A DNA stretch of 64,000 nucleotides. It comes from Heterobilharzia americana (taxonomy: Eukaryota; Platyhelminthes; Trematoda; Strigeidida; Schistosomatidae). The position numbers were made by a program, and so were the translations under genes. The notes beneath the pieces were generated by a model that ran no database searches, was not told where the DNA came from, and worked only from the letters and a program-made list of their open reading frames with translations. Numbering within the stretch: position 1 is the first letter of the stretch; each line of letters begins with the position of its first letter. The stretch covers positions 134,806,786-134,870,785 of the forward strand of contig OX104127.1 in assembly GCA_944470555.2 (NCBI GenBank). The letters run 5' to 3'. Positions 21,700-33,900 of the stretch are shown piece by piece.

Positions 21700-22085
21700 A
21701 AGATGAATGCGACATCAGGAATATCCTACAGCGTCAAAGTATCTGCAACATAACCCATCCACCATCAGATATCAGGCGATCCGGCCGTGCATAAGAACTG
21801 GATATTTCATATATCCAACAAAAACTACCACATGTTGTACAAGAGATGGCTATCATGCTCCAGTGACCCAGTGGATAACGCTTTGGGATCTGAATTGGTG
21901 ACTACAAGATACGAGTCTTGGAGAGAACAACATCACAAGCCCAGTGTGCAGGTACATCGAGCTGACGTGTCCAAAATTGGATGGAACATGGGTCCTGGAC
22001 TCAAAATAAGTATTCCTACTGACTTCTTCGTTTCACTTTCGGCCGTCAGGTATGAAGAAACGTGTCAATATTACCTTCAGTCGAG
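21700..22085 (+). repeat. SINE-C copy, diverged
   Basis: TGTTGTACAAGAGATGGCTA (near 21832) through CAGTGACCCAGTGGATAACG and GATACGAGTCTTGGAGAG aligns with the copy at 46.5 kb (TGTACAAGAGGTGGCCATC, CAGTGGCCTGAGGGG, GATTCGAGTCCCAGTGGG). The segment is tRNA-like, with a B-box-like GATTCGAGTCCC in the better copy. It is followed after some 20 bases by a long TA microsatellite. Confidence 0.5.
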
Positions 22086-22102
22086 AAGTCACTGATAGAA
22101 TA

Positions 22103-22104
<2 letters not shown>

Positions 22105-22161
<57 letters not shown>
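22105..22161. repeat. TA dinucleotide microsatellite
   Basis: An uninterrupted alternating T/A tract of about 56 bases. The Tyr-Ile repeat frame it creates is not a gene. Confidence 0.95.
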
Positions 22162-22163
<2 letters not shown>

Positions 22164-22169
22164 TCCTTT

Positions 22170-23685
22170 TTAAGTGCATACACACGAATAAGGTATGCAT
22201 ACTTTGTGTAAGAGATACAGCGGCATTCAGATTAGGTACTGCATGACTTCAGGCAATCAGTAATTGCTGCAAAACTGAAAGGCTATTCTATGACGTACAG
22301 ATTGCGTTATCATTTGACATAACGTAAGGGAGAAGATAGACAATCCACCCACTGGGACTCAACGTTTTCGTGAAATGCTATCTCCCGGGGGGTTATTATT
22401 CAACAAATCATATTTCGTAGGCATTTTGTTCAGGAAATCGAACATTGATTTCCCTTGTACTACGTAAAGAATATTCAGAAATAATTTAATCACGTACAGT
22501 TTTCAAGTTATGTAGATTGATAAACTAGGTGTCAAGGCAATCATAAAGAAAGTCACAAATGAAGTCAATTACACAAAGGGGAATTCTTGTATGTGAATAG
22601 TTAGCGCTAAGTGTTCCAGAGAAATAGTGAGACGAAAGGGAGTTTAAGAAAAGAAACTTCCCCTTGGTTACTAGCCTATTAAGGATTTAACGTTTTTGCA
22701 GTTTCATCAAGGTGCTCATAGCAAAAAACTAGAAGTAATTCCTTAAATTATTCATGATAACAACGAGGAAATGGATGACTTGCATCGGAAATTGCTTTTG
22801 AAAGATCTCAGCAGATACGATGAATAGAAATCCAACCGCCTTGTGTATACCAACTAAAAACAGACATCATGAGGTATATTTCTGTGTTTAGGTGAATGTG
22901 GGAAACTAAATTTGTAAAAATGTATCGCTTCTCAAAACTTAGCTGCAATTTATCAACAAATAAGAAATTAAGTGTGTGGATGGAGTGAAGAAAAAGTTTG
23001 TTTTAGACTTTTATTGCAATAAAGCGTTTATCTCACAGGTTGCATGAATTTAACAAATAGCTAATCTTTGGTATAACAAGTGAACTTGGTTGGAATGAAG
23101 CACTGGCTGGAGAATATTTTTTCTATTAGAACTATTTTTGAAGAAAATGAACAATGAGAAGCTGAATGAGAAACCATGACATAGAAGTGTAGGGGGAGAT
23201 CGACTGACTCGTGATTTGTCTTCCGTTGGCATCAGGAAAAGTCTGAGTTTGTTGTTGATTCTAGGTGGAGCTTCTGGTCATGCATGACCCATATAAATTT
23301 TACTACTTGACAAGTCAGCTTTGGCAATTTGTAAAATAATCGTCAAAGGTATTTTCAGTGAAATTGTTAAGTATGAACAAACGAATTACTGGATACACAT
23401 TAGCCGAGTAGCGAAATAGGCTTCTTTATTGTCTAGTTCAGTTTCATCCTGCTTTAGCTGTTTAATAAAAACTTTTTTTATAATAACTTCCTTACCCTCT
23501 GAGCACAGTTACATCAGAGGGTGGAAAACAGGTCGTGAGATTTCATTCTCCTTGTTGCAATTGCCATATTTTACTCCAAAGGTTTTTACTCAAACTCACA
23601 CAGCCCTGTAAAAGATTACTGGTAGCTGCTGTCTAATTTTATGGAAAGCAATGTTATTTCCCACGAATGTCTACTAACACCGTCT
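22170..23685. other. no recognisable gene or repeat
   Basis: Frames at 23050-23232 (-) and 23429-23611 (+) have no recognisable domain. Confidence 0.4.
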
Positions 23686-23689
23686 CTAT

Positions 23690-24060
23690 CTAATTTCTTT
23701 ATACGTGTTAAAATGGAAATAGAAGTCACCTGTGGGGCCAACCTTTTGGAAGTGAATTGAGTTCCAACTGAAGAAATTGGCGGCGTATCGTGAAATAACG
23801 GAAGTAGAAAACCTGGAAACACTGAACTCGAAACCACCAGCTGAGTGGTTCACGCGTTCGCCTGAGTTGGATTTCTTGGTAGGCAGGGATCGTGGTACTT
23901 ACTGCCAAAGAGTCTGGTGACAGGACCAAATAGCTGTCCAGTGCTTCAAGTTTCCCAAGGGTTCGTCAACAAATTTCGGTCTATATTCAGTAATACCTAA
24001 AAGTTAGGAAGTCAAAAATCTCTAAAAATCTTATACTTCAAAATATGTGTGTCAATGTAA
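23690..24060 (+). repeat. SINE-A copy, diverged
   Basis: The body (GAAGTCACCTGTGGGGCCAA, TATCGTGAAATAACGGAAGT), a tRNA-like head with GCTGAGTGGTTCACGC, the ribozyme remnant (AGAGTCTGGTGACAGGACC, AAATAGCTGTCCAGTG) and the tail are in the expected order. The GAAA of the ribozyme has become CAAA, so it should not cleave. This copy has no evident inverted partner. Confidence 0.75.
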
Positions 24061-25018
24061 CTTAAGAAGGCTGCTAAATCTCTCTGTTCATTAATTTCTC
24101 ATTTACTTCCTCAGATTTTCCGGCATTTGCTTTTGAGACACTCCAAATTAAATTTCAGTAGATTTTGATAATCCAATCGTTTAACGATTTGATGATTGAA
24201 GGCACTGTGTACAAAAACAACGATATTCACAAAGCAACATGGATTTCATCAGGTGGAGACACCGCACTAAAAATCAGATCGACTTCATCTCAATGTGAAG
24301 AAAGCGGAGATGCAGCATACTAGACGCAAGATCAAAAAGGGAGCAGATATAGCTTCACACCACTCTCTGTCTGGTGCAAGGAACCTACCTTCAAAATCAA
24401 GTTGAAAGTCTTCACAGGAGTTGGTGATAGATCGCAGTTCAAATTCGACAAACAGAACAGAAACTGAACTGAAGGACGAAACTACAAAGAACATCTTCAC
24501 GTCAGCCAACAGGACAAAAAGAGAAACGCTGAGTAACATCCTTGAAGGAACCTGCGTGGAAGAGTACTGGAACTCGATGAAAGAGATGTGGACGACAACC
24601 TGCGTAATGGTATGAGGAAGGAGGAAGAAGCTAGACAAGGAGTAGATCTCGACGGACACGTGGAAACTGATAGAGGAGAAGAAGGTGGAGAAGCTGAAGA
24701 TGAACCAGTGCAGTGCAGTGCAAGGATGAACAACGAGAAGAAGAACTTACCACAACCTATGAAGCACTACAATGGACCAAGAAGTGAAGAAGAATGCGCT
24801 CAAAGACAAAAGACACTTCTACGACACACTGGAAAGTGAAGCAGAACAGGCTGAAGACAGGAGAGACCTGACAACATTATATCAAATAACCAGGTTACTA
24901 TCTGGGAGGGAAGAGATCAGAGCAGACGAAACCAATGAAAGGTGGTGAAGCAAAGCTAGTTACCAAAGAGGAGAAACAGAGGATACGATGGCTGACCACT
25001 TCAGAAAACTCTCAAATC

Positions 25019-25055
25019 GACCACCACCACCACCACCACCACCACCGCCACCACC
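25019..25055. repeat. CCA trinucleotide repeat inside the LINE
   Basis: About twelve CCA/CCG units at a position where the RTE linker precedes the RT. In the reading frame they give a run of Thr, and on the other strand a Val run. The repeat probably expanded after insertion. Confidence 0.9.
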
Positions 25056-25139
25056 TGTAACTCACCCAGAAATACCGCCAGCAGCCGCAGAATTACAAGG
25101 GAATACAAACCCTCAGACAAGAACTGCAGTAAAGTCCTG

Positions 25140-25960
25140 AATGCCGTAAAGTTGCTGAAATTCGGGAGAGCAGCAGAACCAGATGGAATTACACCAGAAG
25201 CACTGAAAACAGATGCAGAGACAACAGCGGATATGCTCACACCACACCACTACTGCAGAAGGAGCTTTGCAAGGAAGGAAGGGTACCTGGCAGTTGATTG
25301 TAAGAAGTACCACCCTGTCAAACTTGCAAAGAAGGGAGACCTGAGTGTTTGCAAGAACTGACACGAAATCATGCTCCACACATGTCCACCCAAAGCAAGC
25401 AAAATATTAAGCCTCGTCATCCTGGAGAGGCTGAAAGATGAGCTGGATTCAACTGGATTACGACCGGAACATGCTGGATGGCTGACTGGCTGTCTGCAGG
25501 AAGAACAAATCATGTGCGGATCAAATTGAGACGATACACTACACATCAACATCATCATCATCATCATAGAACAGATCACAGAATGCCAGTCAACTCTCTA
25601 CCTCACCTCAACTTCATCGAGTTTGAAAAGGCCTTCAATAGAGGCGTCGACGGAGAAGTGATTTGGCATACAGCTGCTTCAACACTACTGTTTTAGTGCC
25701 ACAAACCTCCATCAAACTCATTCGACAGCTGTATGATACGTGATGAATCTACATGCCAAATGATTGACAATGGAGAGCTGATTGATGCCGTTGAAGTGGA
25801 GACGGGAGTGAGACACGGCTGCTGCCTACTATCACCGGTCATCTTCCTGATTGTGGTTGGCTGGACTGGACTGGATCATGCGACAATCTGTAAGGAGCTG
25901 TGAGAATATGGTCACAAGCTGTCTGACCGATGAGGAGACCCCAGGAGATTTCGATTTCGC
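25140..25960 (+). pseudogene. LINE reverse transcriptase domain, broken
   Basis: RT blocks appear in order in two frames: the G-K-A-A-x-P-D-G-I-type motif (GRAAEPDGITPEALK), KKGDLS with the following C-K-N, SKILSLVILERLKDEL, RPEHAGWLTG, a degraded FEKAFNRGVDGEVIW block where the first catalytic Asp is absent, GVRHGCCLLSPVIFL in another frame, and at 25948-25965 FASDDD, where the family has F-A-D-D. The extra Ser codon splits the catalytic box and the first Asp is gone, so the enzyme is dead. A CAT repeat (25548-25566, a His run) replaces part of the region before the FEKAF block. Confidence 0.82.
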
Positions 25961-25999
25961 CAGCGATGATGATTTACGTCATATGAAGTGTAGTATAGT

Positions 26000-27752
26000 G
26001 TCTCGGAGAAGGTGGTTTCACTTTGCATATTGCTATCGATTCTAAGAATCTCACTATGTCCTGCTGATTTTTTTCACATGGTGTTTTGAAAACTACTGTA
26101 GCACTTATTCTGCAACCAGTTCCTATAATGTTTGACCATAGAGGAAGAAGGTTATCTCTCACCTGCTGTTATCCAAGACGAACAAGTAGAAATTAAAACA
26201 TCTTTTTTCAGGATAAACTTCTAGTAGAACAAATTACTTACCAAGTCCTAAAGTTTTTCAGGTAGGCGGAGTTTGAAGAGGCAATTCATTCTGATGCAGC
26301 GAATCACCTGTAAATTTATTTACTTACAAGTAGCAGATATTTGAAAACCGTATATCTGTTTATTCAAAGTGTTTCATCTCACTTGTGGAACTGTCAGTCC
26401 CAGAAAGACTTCTCTGCTGATCACGAAGATCCAATGTTAAATAGATGTGATATATTCTTCGACATAAAGAAATATTTTTTGTTTCAGTGGTAAATATATA
26501 TAAATTAATGACTTTGATCATAACTTATCTAAGTTCAGTAAAATTGGTTTTGTTGACTTCACAGCATACATCAAAAGAATACATGTCAGTGCATTCCTTG
26601 TTTCAGTGCTAATTTCGGCATGATGAGTCGAACTAAACATATCTATAAATGTATAACATGAGAAAATATCTCCATATCATATAAATTAATCGTGTTATGA
26701 AACTATTTGCTAGTTTTATCATATGCAGTTAAGGTGATTCATGCGATTATATGCGTTTAAAAAAGATATTGTTCAGCATTGTACTCCGCTAGTTCATCAA
26801 GTTTCCTGACAGTAATCAAAAACGGTTACCTCAGCTGAAAGATTTTGTTGAAAAATATAAGCAAAACTCCAACTAAAGTCAGAAAGTGCCCAGCTGCAAG
26901 AAATGACAACGTGGACCGTTATCCAGGTACAGTCAGAGAAATCTGTTGGTAACCTTAAATAGTTCTTAACTGCTCGTATGATTCAGTAGTGTCTTAATTT
27001 ACTCACCGGGAAAAACACCTAGTAAAACATATGTATGGTTTTATTTTATTACCTTAAGACATTCAAATTGTTGATATCCCATGGTTACTGAATCATTGAT
27101 GATTTCCGATATCAAGGTGTGCAACTTTTTCACTTGGAAGTGATACATTTTTGATTGGTGATTTTTATGAAACTACAAATTGCACAATATGTCATCTCCA
27201 ATAATAAGAAATAACTGAAGATTTGAGTGGATCTTCTACGGTTGATCAAAGCAATCGATAGTCTGGGCATCTTGCAAACTAACAGAGTTACGGTAATTAA
27301 ATAATGATGTGCTACAGGAAATAAAATCCTTTTTCTTCTCGCTGACAGACACAAATTGAACAGTGATATTAACAAAGGACTAACTAAGGTGGATAAATAT
27401 TTGACGCCAGAATACTGAAATAATCTATTATGTTCTTCTAGGCATAATTCAGCGGGTTCTGTCATCAGTTTGATGCTAGGGAATTAAGCATAGCACATAA
27501 TAGTATATAAGTTACTGATTGCTTTTATTGCCGGTTTCAAAACATGTGTGTATCATTTGTACAGTTCAAAAGAACCCAGGATCCTTTTCCAATGGTAACG
27601 GTGAAAGAATTGAATATTATGGAGGCTGTCTTACTTTAAACATTGAGTCTTCATCCTTCTGTTATTTTCTACAAAAAACAACATTCTTACCCAAACTTCT
27701 AACATCGAAATACTTCATGAGTTCCACGGAAGAAGATGCTACGGTAGTGTCC

Positions 27753-27793
<41 letters not shown>

Positions 27794-28675
27794 AATTTAC
27801 ATTTTAACTGAATTTCTAGGCCAGGCTATATATATGTTTTTTACAATGGCTTTTAATTTTCTAGTAGATACTTTTGAAGAACATTCCCCCAGCCATACCA
27901 CACACTGCACACTAGAAGTTAGTAATCTAACGTGCACTGTAGTAGAAATAAGATTCGTGGAGACTTTAATGGTTTCAAGTTGGTATCCATTTAATTTCGT
28001 ACATTATAGTTGAGAAATAAAAACATATTTCTTGAAGTCAGTCACATGAAAAACGGTATCATTCTAGTTGCATCTCATGTTAATTGTCTGGTTTTCCAAC
28101 TACCTATCTGCTTGCATTAAGTAAAAATGATATTTTCCAGAGTTTTCACCCTCGAGAAGTCAGTGAATTTCAATGATTGTAGTTACTATGAATTTGGTTT
28201 CATAGTAATTCTTGTTTGGTACAGTGTGTGTTAAAAAAGTTGTGCCTTTGAAAATAATAAAGCAACACTAAGAAGTCACAAAAAAACGTAAGAGGAACGT
28301 AAACCGGAGATATGCGACACTATACATGTATACAAAGAAGCACTTAATGCTCTCTACTTACCTATCAAGAACCAAAAAAGCAGGATATTTGCAGCATGAT
28401 CATAAGGAGCTTCGATTCTGAGCCAAATCTGTTGTCTTCTCAAGTCGCTGGGGTGCACAACATATTATGCCACATCTCGAGAGTTCTGAGGCACCTACAT
28501 CTATATCAATTTATACAGTAGTCACCTCTTAGCTTTTTTCAAACAGTCTAAGGTGCAAGCAGACAGTGAGCTTTGTGATGGACAATGAGAAGACATTCAT
28601 AACACCTGTGCAATTGATGTAAACCGGTATCCGAAGACGAAAACACTCAATGAGCAGCAATCTACGTCACGTTGA
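26000..28675. other. no supported gene
   Basis: It holds a 111-codon minus-strand frame (27130-27465) without a recognised domain and a TA microsatellite at 27756-27790. I saw no copy of the SINE or PLE families. Confidence 0.4.
27756..27790. repeat. TA dinucleotide microsatellite
   Basis: An uninterrupted alternating tract of about 35 bases. Confidence 0.95.
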
Positions 28676-28696
28676 ATTACATGCTGTCTCTGGTAC

Positions 28697-28773
28697 CTGG
28701 TAATTTCGGTGGATGCAAGCAACTGTGCAAAGACTAAGGCGATGGAAAACGCAGAGTTGTCAGATATTCTCAG
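28697..28773 (-). CDS. candidate small exon, function unknown
   Basis: On the minus strand GACTTCTCCCAG is followed by CTGAGAATATCTGACAACTC, and the segment ends at ACCAG then GTACCAG. Both splice-like sites are good and the 77 bases between are open, reading LRISDNSAFSIALVFAQLL. The surrounding 28.3-28.9 kb is less A+T-rich than the average and could be retroelement 5' sequence, since a PLE copy starts near 29.05 kb. I give the exon call low weight. Confidence 0.22.
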
Positions 28774-29240
28774 CTGGGAGAAGTCAGGTTTCACAGGTGC
28801 ATGGGAAAAGTGTTCACACTGACACATTGTTTACTCCGCCTTTTGCAGGAGGGTTAATCTCACGAAAACACGAAAATTAAGTAAAATTGGAGTGGGTCAC
28901 TCTGACTTTCGTTTTTGTGTCAGGTGAACATGATGACTGAAATACGCTCTAGAAGCAATGTAGGATAATTTCCACTGGATGTGAGAATTGAACTTTACTA
29001 TCTATGTACCTGCTTAGTGATCACAATCACCTCACTAATGGATGGTAACTGAGACCACTTTCAAATCTTAGGAATCATTCAAAGCATATTGCCTGTTTTT
29101 CGAAGGCGGCTAATAAGCTTGGTCAAGCGATACTCCAAAATGCCTTGACTTTGGACAGTCACTTGAATTTGTTCCCTGTAGACACTGCAAACTCAAATAC
29201 TTAAATACTCTTCAAAGTGACAGTAATATAGTAATCGCTA

Positions 29241-29900
29241 AATCCGATGAAGGTGATTCAACAGTAGTTATGGACAAATCGGATTATCTTGCACTGATGA
29301 ATATGTCCAGATGGTGCCATTCGAAAAGATCAAGAAACCTCTAGATTCTGTTATGAACAAAATTAAGAAATCTACAACAGATCTGATATCAACTGAAGTT
29401 ATCTCTAGAAAAGTCTAAATGGTTTAGTTGAATACTTAAAATTAATAATATCAGAAGAATTTACGGTACTGTTAGGGTTATCATTAGACGGATAGTTGAC
29501 TTCCACAACACCCCAACGTATGAATTATCAAATTACTAACATCAATATTATGTAATAAGAAAACTTTCGAATTCCAGACTGTTCAATTTTTACGAGTCAA
29601 GACGAAGACTTAATTACGTACACACTGAAGAGGATGAAAAAATGGTTAGTTTCGACGCGACAAGTCTTTATACTAAAATATTAATCGAAATGGCACTGAA
29701 GGTAGTCGGAAACCAACTGAATACTAACTCATAACTTACTCATAGAACTAAGATATTGGTTGATGAAATCATATTAGGCGTACTGTTGTGCCTGACCTCC
29801 ATAGTCTCCAAGTTTCAGGAAAAATATAGAGTGAGACAAACAGAAGGAGTAGAAATGGGATCGCCAATATTCCTAATCTTAGCAGACATTTATGGATAGT
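29241..29900 (+). pseudogene. PLE reverse transcriptase, broken
   Basis: The RT is recognisable in pieces. STVVMDKSDY is the conserved entry block. SFDATSLYTKI is the palm motif with the first catalytic Asp retained. GVEMGSPIFLILADIYG is the primer-grip and template block typical of PLE RTs. The YxDD box is expected about 40 codons further and reads as broken sequence (VDHT near 29958). Several stop codons interrupt each frame. Confidence 0.8.
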
Positions 29901-30357
29901 TGGAAAGACATGACTTTAAGAAAGTATGACCCTCCACCAGAGATATGGTGGGAATATGTGGACCACACATGAACTGTATGGATAAATCTAAAGATTTCTC
30001 ACACATATAAACTCAGTAGTGGATGCAAACTGATTCGCTTACGGAGTAGAAAATGAACAAGCAGAATTATCTATGTTTGACTGAAGAATAAAACGAAAGA
30101 CAGACAGTGATTTAGATACTACCGTCTAAAGAAAACTGACACATTCTAACAAGTATCTGGACTTCAGGTGATTTTATCAAGAGTCAGTTAAGGGGAGCTA
30201 AGTGAAATGTCTGAATAAGAGAGTTTAAAAAACTCGCTAGTCATTGTGAGGACCTAAACAAAGAATTGAAACACATAAAAGAATCATTATTAAATATCCT
30301 CTACAGTTTATCAAGAAGTTCGTACGAATACGTGAGAAACAAAATGATAACAGTTAA

Positions 30358-30666
30358 ATGAATACGAATAACAGCAACAGCATGAATGGAACCAAGTTCA
30401 AAGCCTGTATCATGTTATTATATAGGGAAGTTACATCAGAAAACTTACGCAAGATTCTCGATAAGGTTGAAGTTAGGGTGACATTTAAACCTATGAACTC
30501 ACTGAGAGGTAAGCTTTGTCGTCTTAAGGATCCGATAGATCCAACTAAGCTATATAATCTAATCTATCAAATTCCATGTAATGACTACAAGGTCAAGTAC
30601 ATAGGTCAGAATAGCCAGTCGGGGTCAGTCAGATTAGCGGAACATAGGAATTTAGCTAAATATTGA
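30358..30666 (+). pseudogene. PLE linker and GIY-YIG endonuclease start
   Basis: The 102-codon frame begins MNTNNSNSMNG, an Asn/Ser-rich linker, then LREVTSENLRKILDKVEVRV-like sequence (REVTSENLRKILDKVEV), KDPIDPTKLYNLIYQIPC and KVKYIGQNSQSGSVRLAEHR. The IPC and YIG motifs and the R-L-A-E-H helix are those of the PLE GIY-YIG nuclease. It ends at a TGA just after the helix. The catalytic Glu, normally further C-terminal, is beyond the stop. Confidence 0.85.
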
Positions 30667-30904
30667 ATAATAGACCCGAATAAGATCACTAATCTAGAGA
30701 GACACTCTTCTACTGTAATGTATGCATAACGCACAATCACACTATAAGGTTGGATTAAATCACTGTACCTAAGGGCAATATAATTAGCTGAAGTAAGAAA
30801 TTGATTACTGAATCTTTGTTTACCGAATGTACATCCAACATAAGTAAGTAATACTGTATCACTATGCTCTATATATCAAATACACAAATCTAATTAAAAG
30901 TAGT

Positions 30905-33900
30905 TGTCAGAGTATAATTGTACCGATGCTGAACTTTGCTTCTTAAAAAGGTCTGCCGATAAATATGCCTTATTGAACTAGCCAGTATCTATCTAAATCA
31001 TAGATGGGCTTCAAAGCATTTGTTAAGAACCAAAAAGATTGGCTTATCCTTGATGTGTTTGACCATAGGATGCAGCGAATCTCACTTTTGACATTTAATA
31101 CCGTAAAAATCTCGGTAATGGATCATTTATTTATTGCACTGACCTAAATTAGTTATACACTTCTGATAGATAATAAATTCAGTCGCAAAAGTTATTTTCA
31201 ATCTATCCTTATAGGTTTGTTTACTTTATGATTAATGCCTTCAGTATTTCCACAGATTTTAAATACTGTAATCAACTGATTATAAGAAAAACTCGTCGGC
31301 TGTATTAATGATCATTTATTTTTATTGTTTTAAAATAAATGATATTGTGATAAATATTCAGCTTTTAGTGTTCAGAGCACAAAACTTAATTGCTAAACTT
31401 TTCAAGGTTTTGTTTATTGAACACCTAAATGTTTTTTGGGGGTTATTGCTGTTAATCAACCAGACGATAATTTTCTTATTTTTGTGATCCACTCTGTTCA
31501 GATTTGTGCATAAATTATGAATGAACAAAATGTAAAATACCATCCAATTGTCGTATAATATGTATATGTACATTTATGAGCTGTATTGTTTGCATAAATA
31601 TGCAAATAAATCTTCATGATGAAGTGCAAACATGATATTTGTGGCAAACAGATACTTCCGCAGTTATAATGTAGTTAACTGATCATTGCAGAAAACGCTA
31701 ATATGAAAGTTTACCTGATGATTTATTGAAACTGTTTAGCCGCCTTATTAGTGCCAACGTCTTGCCTGCATGAATTGTGAGCTGTAAGAACCATAAACAA
31801 TAACTAATAGCACATTTGGAACAACTGTTCATTCTTTCCCAGATAAATTCCAGTATACCTTTAGTAGGATGCAAAAAAGGACTAAAATCCACTAGGGGTA
31901 ATGAACAGATTATTTTGTACTATTCAGATTTCAGGGGTATTTTTAAGCGAAATATACAAACACCATCAGAGAAGACCTTCGTAACGCGGCAGGCAGACGG
32001 ATGAACCAACTTCGAACCTGGTACACAACTGCTTCATTTCAAGCTGACACAGTTCACAGTAGCATACAAAGAACAAGCAGGTAAGAAAAGGGTTATGTCA
32101 AAACAAACAAAATTGTATGGGAGGAGAAAGAATTTAAAAACCAAGGTTCGTAAACAGAAGATTTTTTCACTGAAATCGTCTTCTGTCTTTTCGTATGATC
32201 AAATAGGTTTGCTTCAATGTTCGTGATGTTGTTTGAGCCTTAGAAGACGTCAGACAGCGAATACATCTACGCTACTGTGGCTGATTTTCAGTAATATTAC
32301 TAACAGTCTACAACCATTGATTCTAATCTTCCCGAAGATCTTAGCGAAGCTTGCTGTACCTCTTTACACGTGTCAACCTAGAAGTTCGATACTTCACAGA
32401 ATTATGCCGCGCATTGGTCTGATCCCTGACAGTCTTCCTTCAATTTTATCCTATGTCTCTTAGCATTACACATCAAGGTTGACTGTGGCTCGGCATACGT
32501 AGCACATATCCAATTCACACCAGGAGGCGGGATTTATTAACTTTGTCGACTGATCTGCCTTCCTTGTTTAGTCCTCAGCATTCACAAGTAATCCTATGAA
32601 GGCATCTACATCTGAAAACCTGTGTCATAAATATTCTTCTCTTGAAGAATCTGACTCAGCACACATTTTTAGACGCATGACGCACTGAAAACTAAACTTC
32701 CTACAACATTGACCACATTAATATCATCGATATAATCATTTGCTGTAAAAAAATCTCGACTAGAAAACTGTATGTTACCTGGTTTTAATGTGGTCAGTTA
32801 TTCCTCGCTAAATTCAGTTTTGAAGCCTCAAGCTATCTTCATAGTAATATCTAGTTAGATTTTGAATACGAGTGTTTTATTTTAGTCGCACGTGAATTAA
32901 ACCGCTTCAGTCATTTATTTATATTTGCCAGTAGATGAGTGAACAGAAAATTAGTTTTCTAAAGTCATTTACATTTTATTTCTTCAATTCGGTTCCTTTC
33001 TTTTTCTTTCCCCTAAAGGTCAAAAGGTCACTGAGGTTGCCTTGATTATTTTTTTGAAATTAAGTGAGCCTCATTATTAACCATCTGTTTTCTCAGTTAT
33101 ATATCGCCTATATTATTAACTGAAAATTAGCCTCATTTTCTGTTCATTCAAACACTGTTGCTGCTACTGTTAATGAAGGTACTCATTAGTTTGTTAATTT
33201 AATTATTCCGTTTGTATGCGTAGAGTGACCTCTAATGCATGTTTATCTGTTTGCTTAAATTTTCTGTCCTCCCTTCCCTTTTGCTCGTTGTTTGATTCAG
33301 GCTGACTTCAGCTTGTTCATAATTAGGAAGCAACACGCATAACATTATGGTTGTTATTTATCGTAAAAAAGAGCTTACTAGGGCGATTTTTATCTGAAAG
33401 CTAGCCGCTTTTACCGAACAACTTGACGAGTAAATTAGGGTCTTTGGTAAGAAAACATGTGATTATTCTATTGTGTCATCAACTTTACAGAATTTGGACA
33501 AAGAAATAAAAAGGATACGTTTGGCTGGTTTTTTTACGGTATTGCATAATACTTGGATAGTTTATGATACAATCGTAATCTCATCCATCATTTCAACTAT
33601 TCAGTAACATTAAATAAAGAGCATTTAGAAGCTTCTTTCTTTAATTCATAACTCATTTAAGTTTTAACTCTAAACGGTTTCTTGCTCATCACTTAAGATA
33701 TCCCGGTCAGATGGCAGATGTACCGCTGGAACACTGATTTTTAGATCATGTGGTTTACATTCGTTTGGTACACACACTGCTGGAATTTCGTAATTTAAAG
33801 CACCCACAATTATTTGAAGTGAGTTTCAGGTTACCTTTTGGGCTTCCCATAGTTAAGTTGACAGGAACACATCTGGTTTCACAACAAATGTTTTCTTTTA

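Larger units (their letters stand above)
24180..25995 (+). mobile_element. RTE-type non-LTR retrotransposon (LINE), decayed
   Basis: A plus-strand element whose frames still follow the order of an RTE-like polyprotein. There is an endonuclease C-terminal trace (DIHKATWISSGG near 24220), a basic and acidic linker (24420-24900), then the RT with KFGRAAEPDGITPEALKTDA, LAKKGDLSVCKN, ILERLKDELDSTGLRPEHAG and the DWIMRQ and DFDFAS blocks. The region is less A+T-rich than its surroundings, fitting a later arrival. Stops, frameshifts and simple-sequence insertions have killed it. The 5' end is missing and the RT thumb region after 25995 is not seen. RTE is my best clade assignment from motif order; a related clade is possible. 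Confidence 0.82.
29050..30900 (+). mobile_element. Penelope-like element, longest copy
   Basis: The element follows the PLE order on the plus strand: an N-terminal block with GDSTVVMDKSDYLALMN (29241-29292), the RT palm motif KMVSFDATSLYTKI (from 29639), EGVEMGSPIFLILADIYG (29843-29897), the linker, and GIY-YIG (30358-30666). The right end near 30900 has the ATATCAAAT and ACAAATCTAAT tail seen in other copies, but the hammerhead-like segment is deleted. Many stops and frame changes mean it is dead. It is long enough to serve as the reference for the other copies. Confidence 0.85.

Noticed and set aside
22052..22246. Open frame over the TA microsatellite
   Set aside because: The Tyr-Ile repeat is the translation of the TA run; similar frames at 27519-27791 and 49371-49574 have the same cause.
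27130..27465. 111-codon minus-strand frame starting with ATG
   Set aside because: No recognisable domain. Open stretches of this length are seen by chance elsewhere, and a second frame in the same place is equally open.
28250..29040. Possible coding 5' region of the PLE at 29 kb
   Set aside because: Frames are broken and no PLE N-terminal motif is seen before 29.05 kb.
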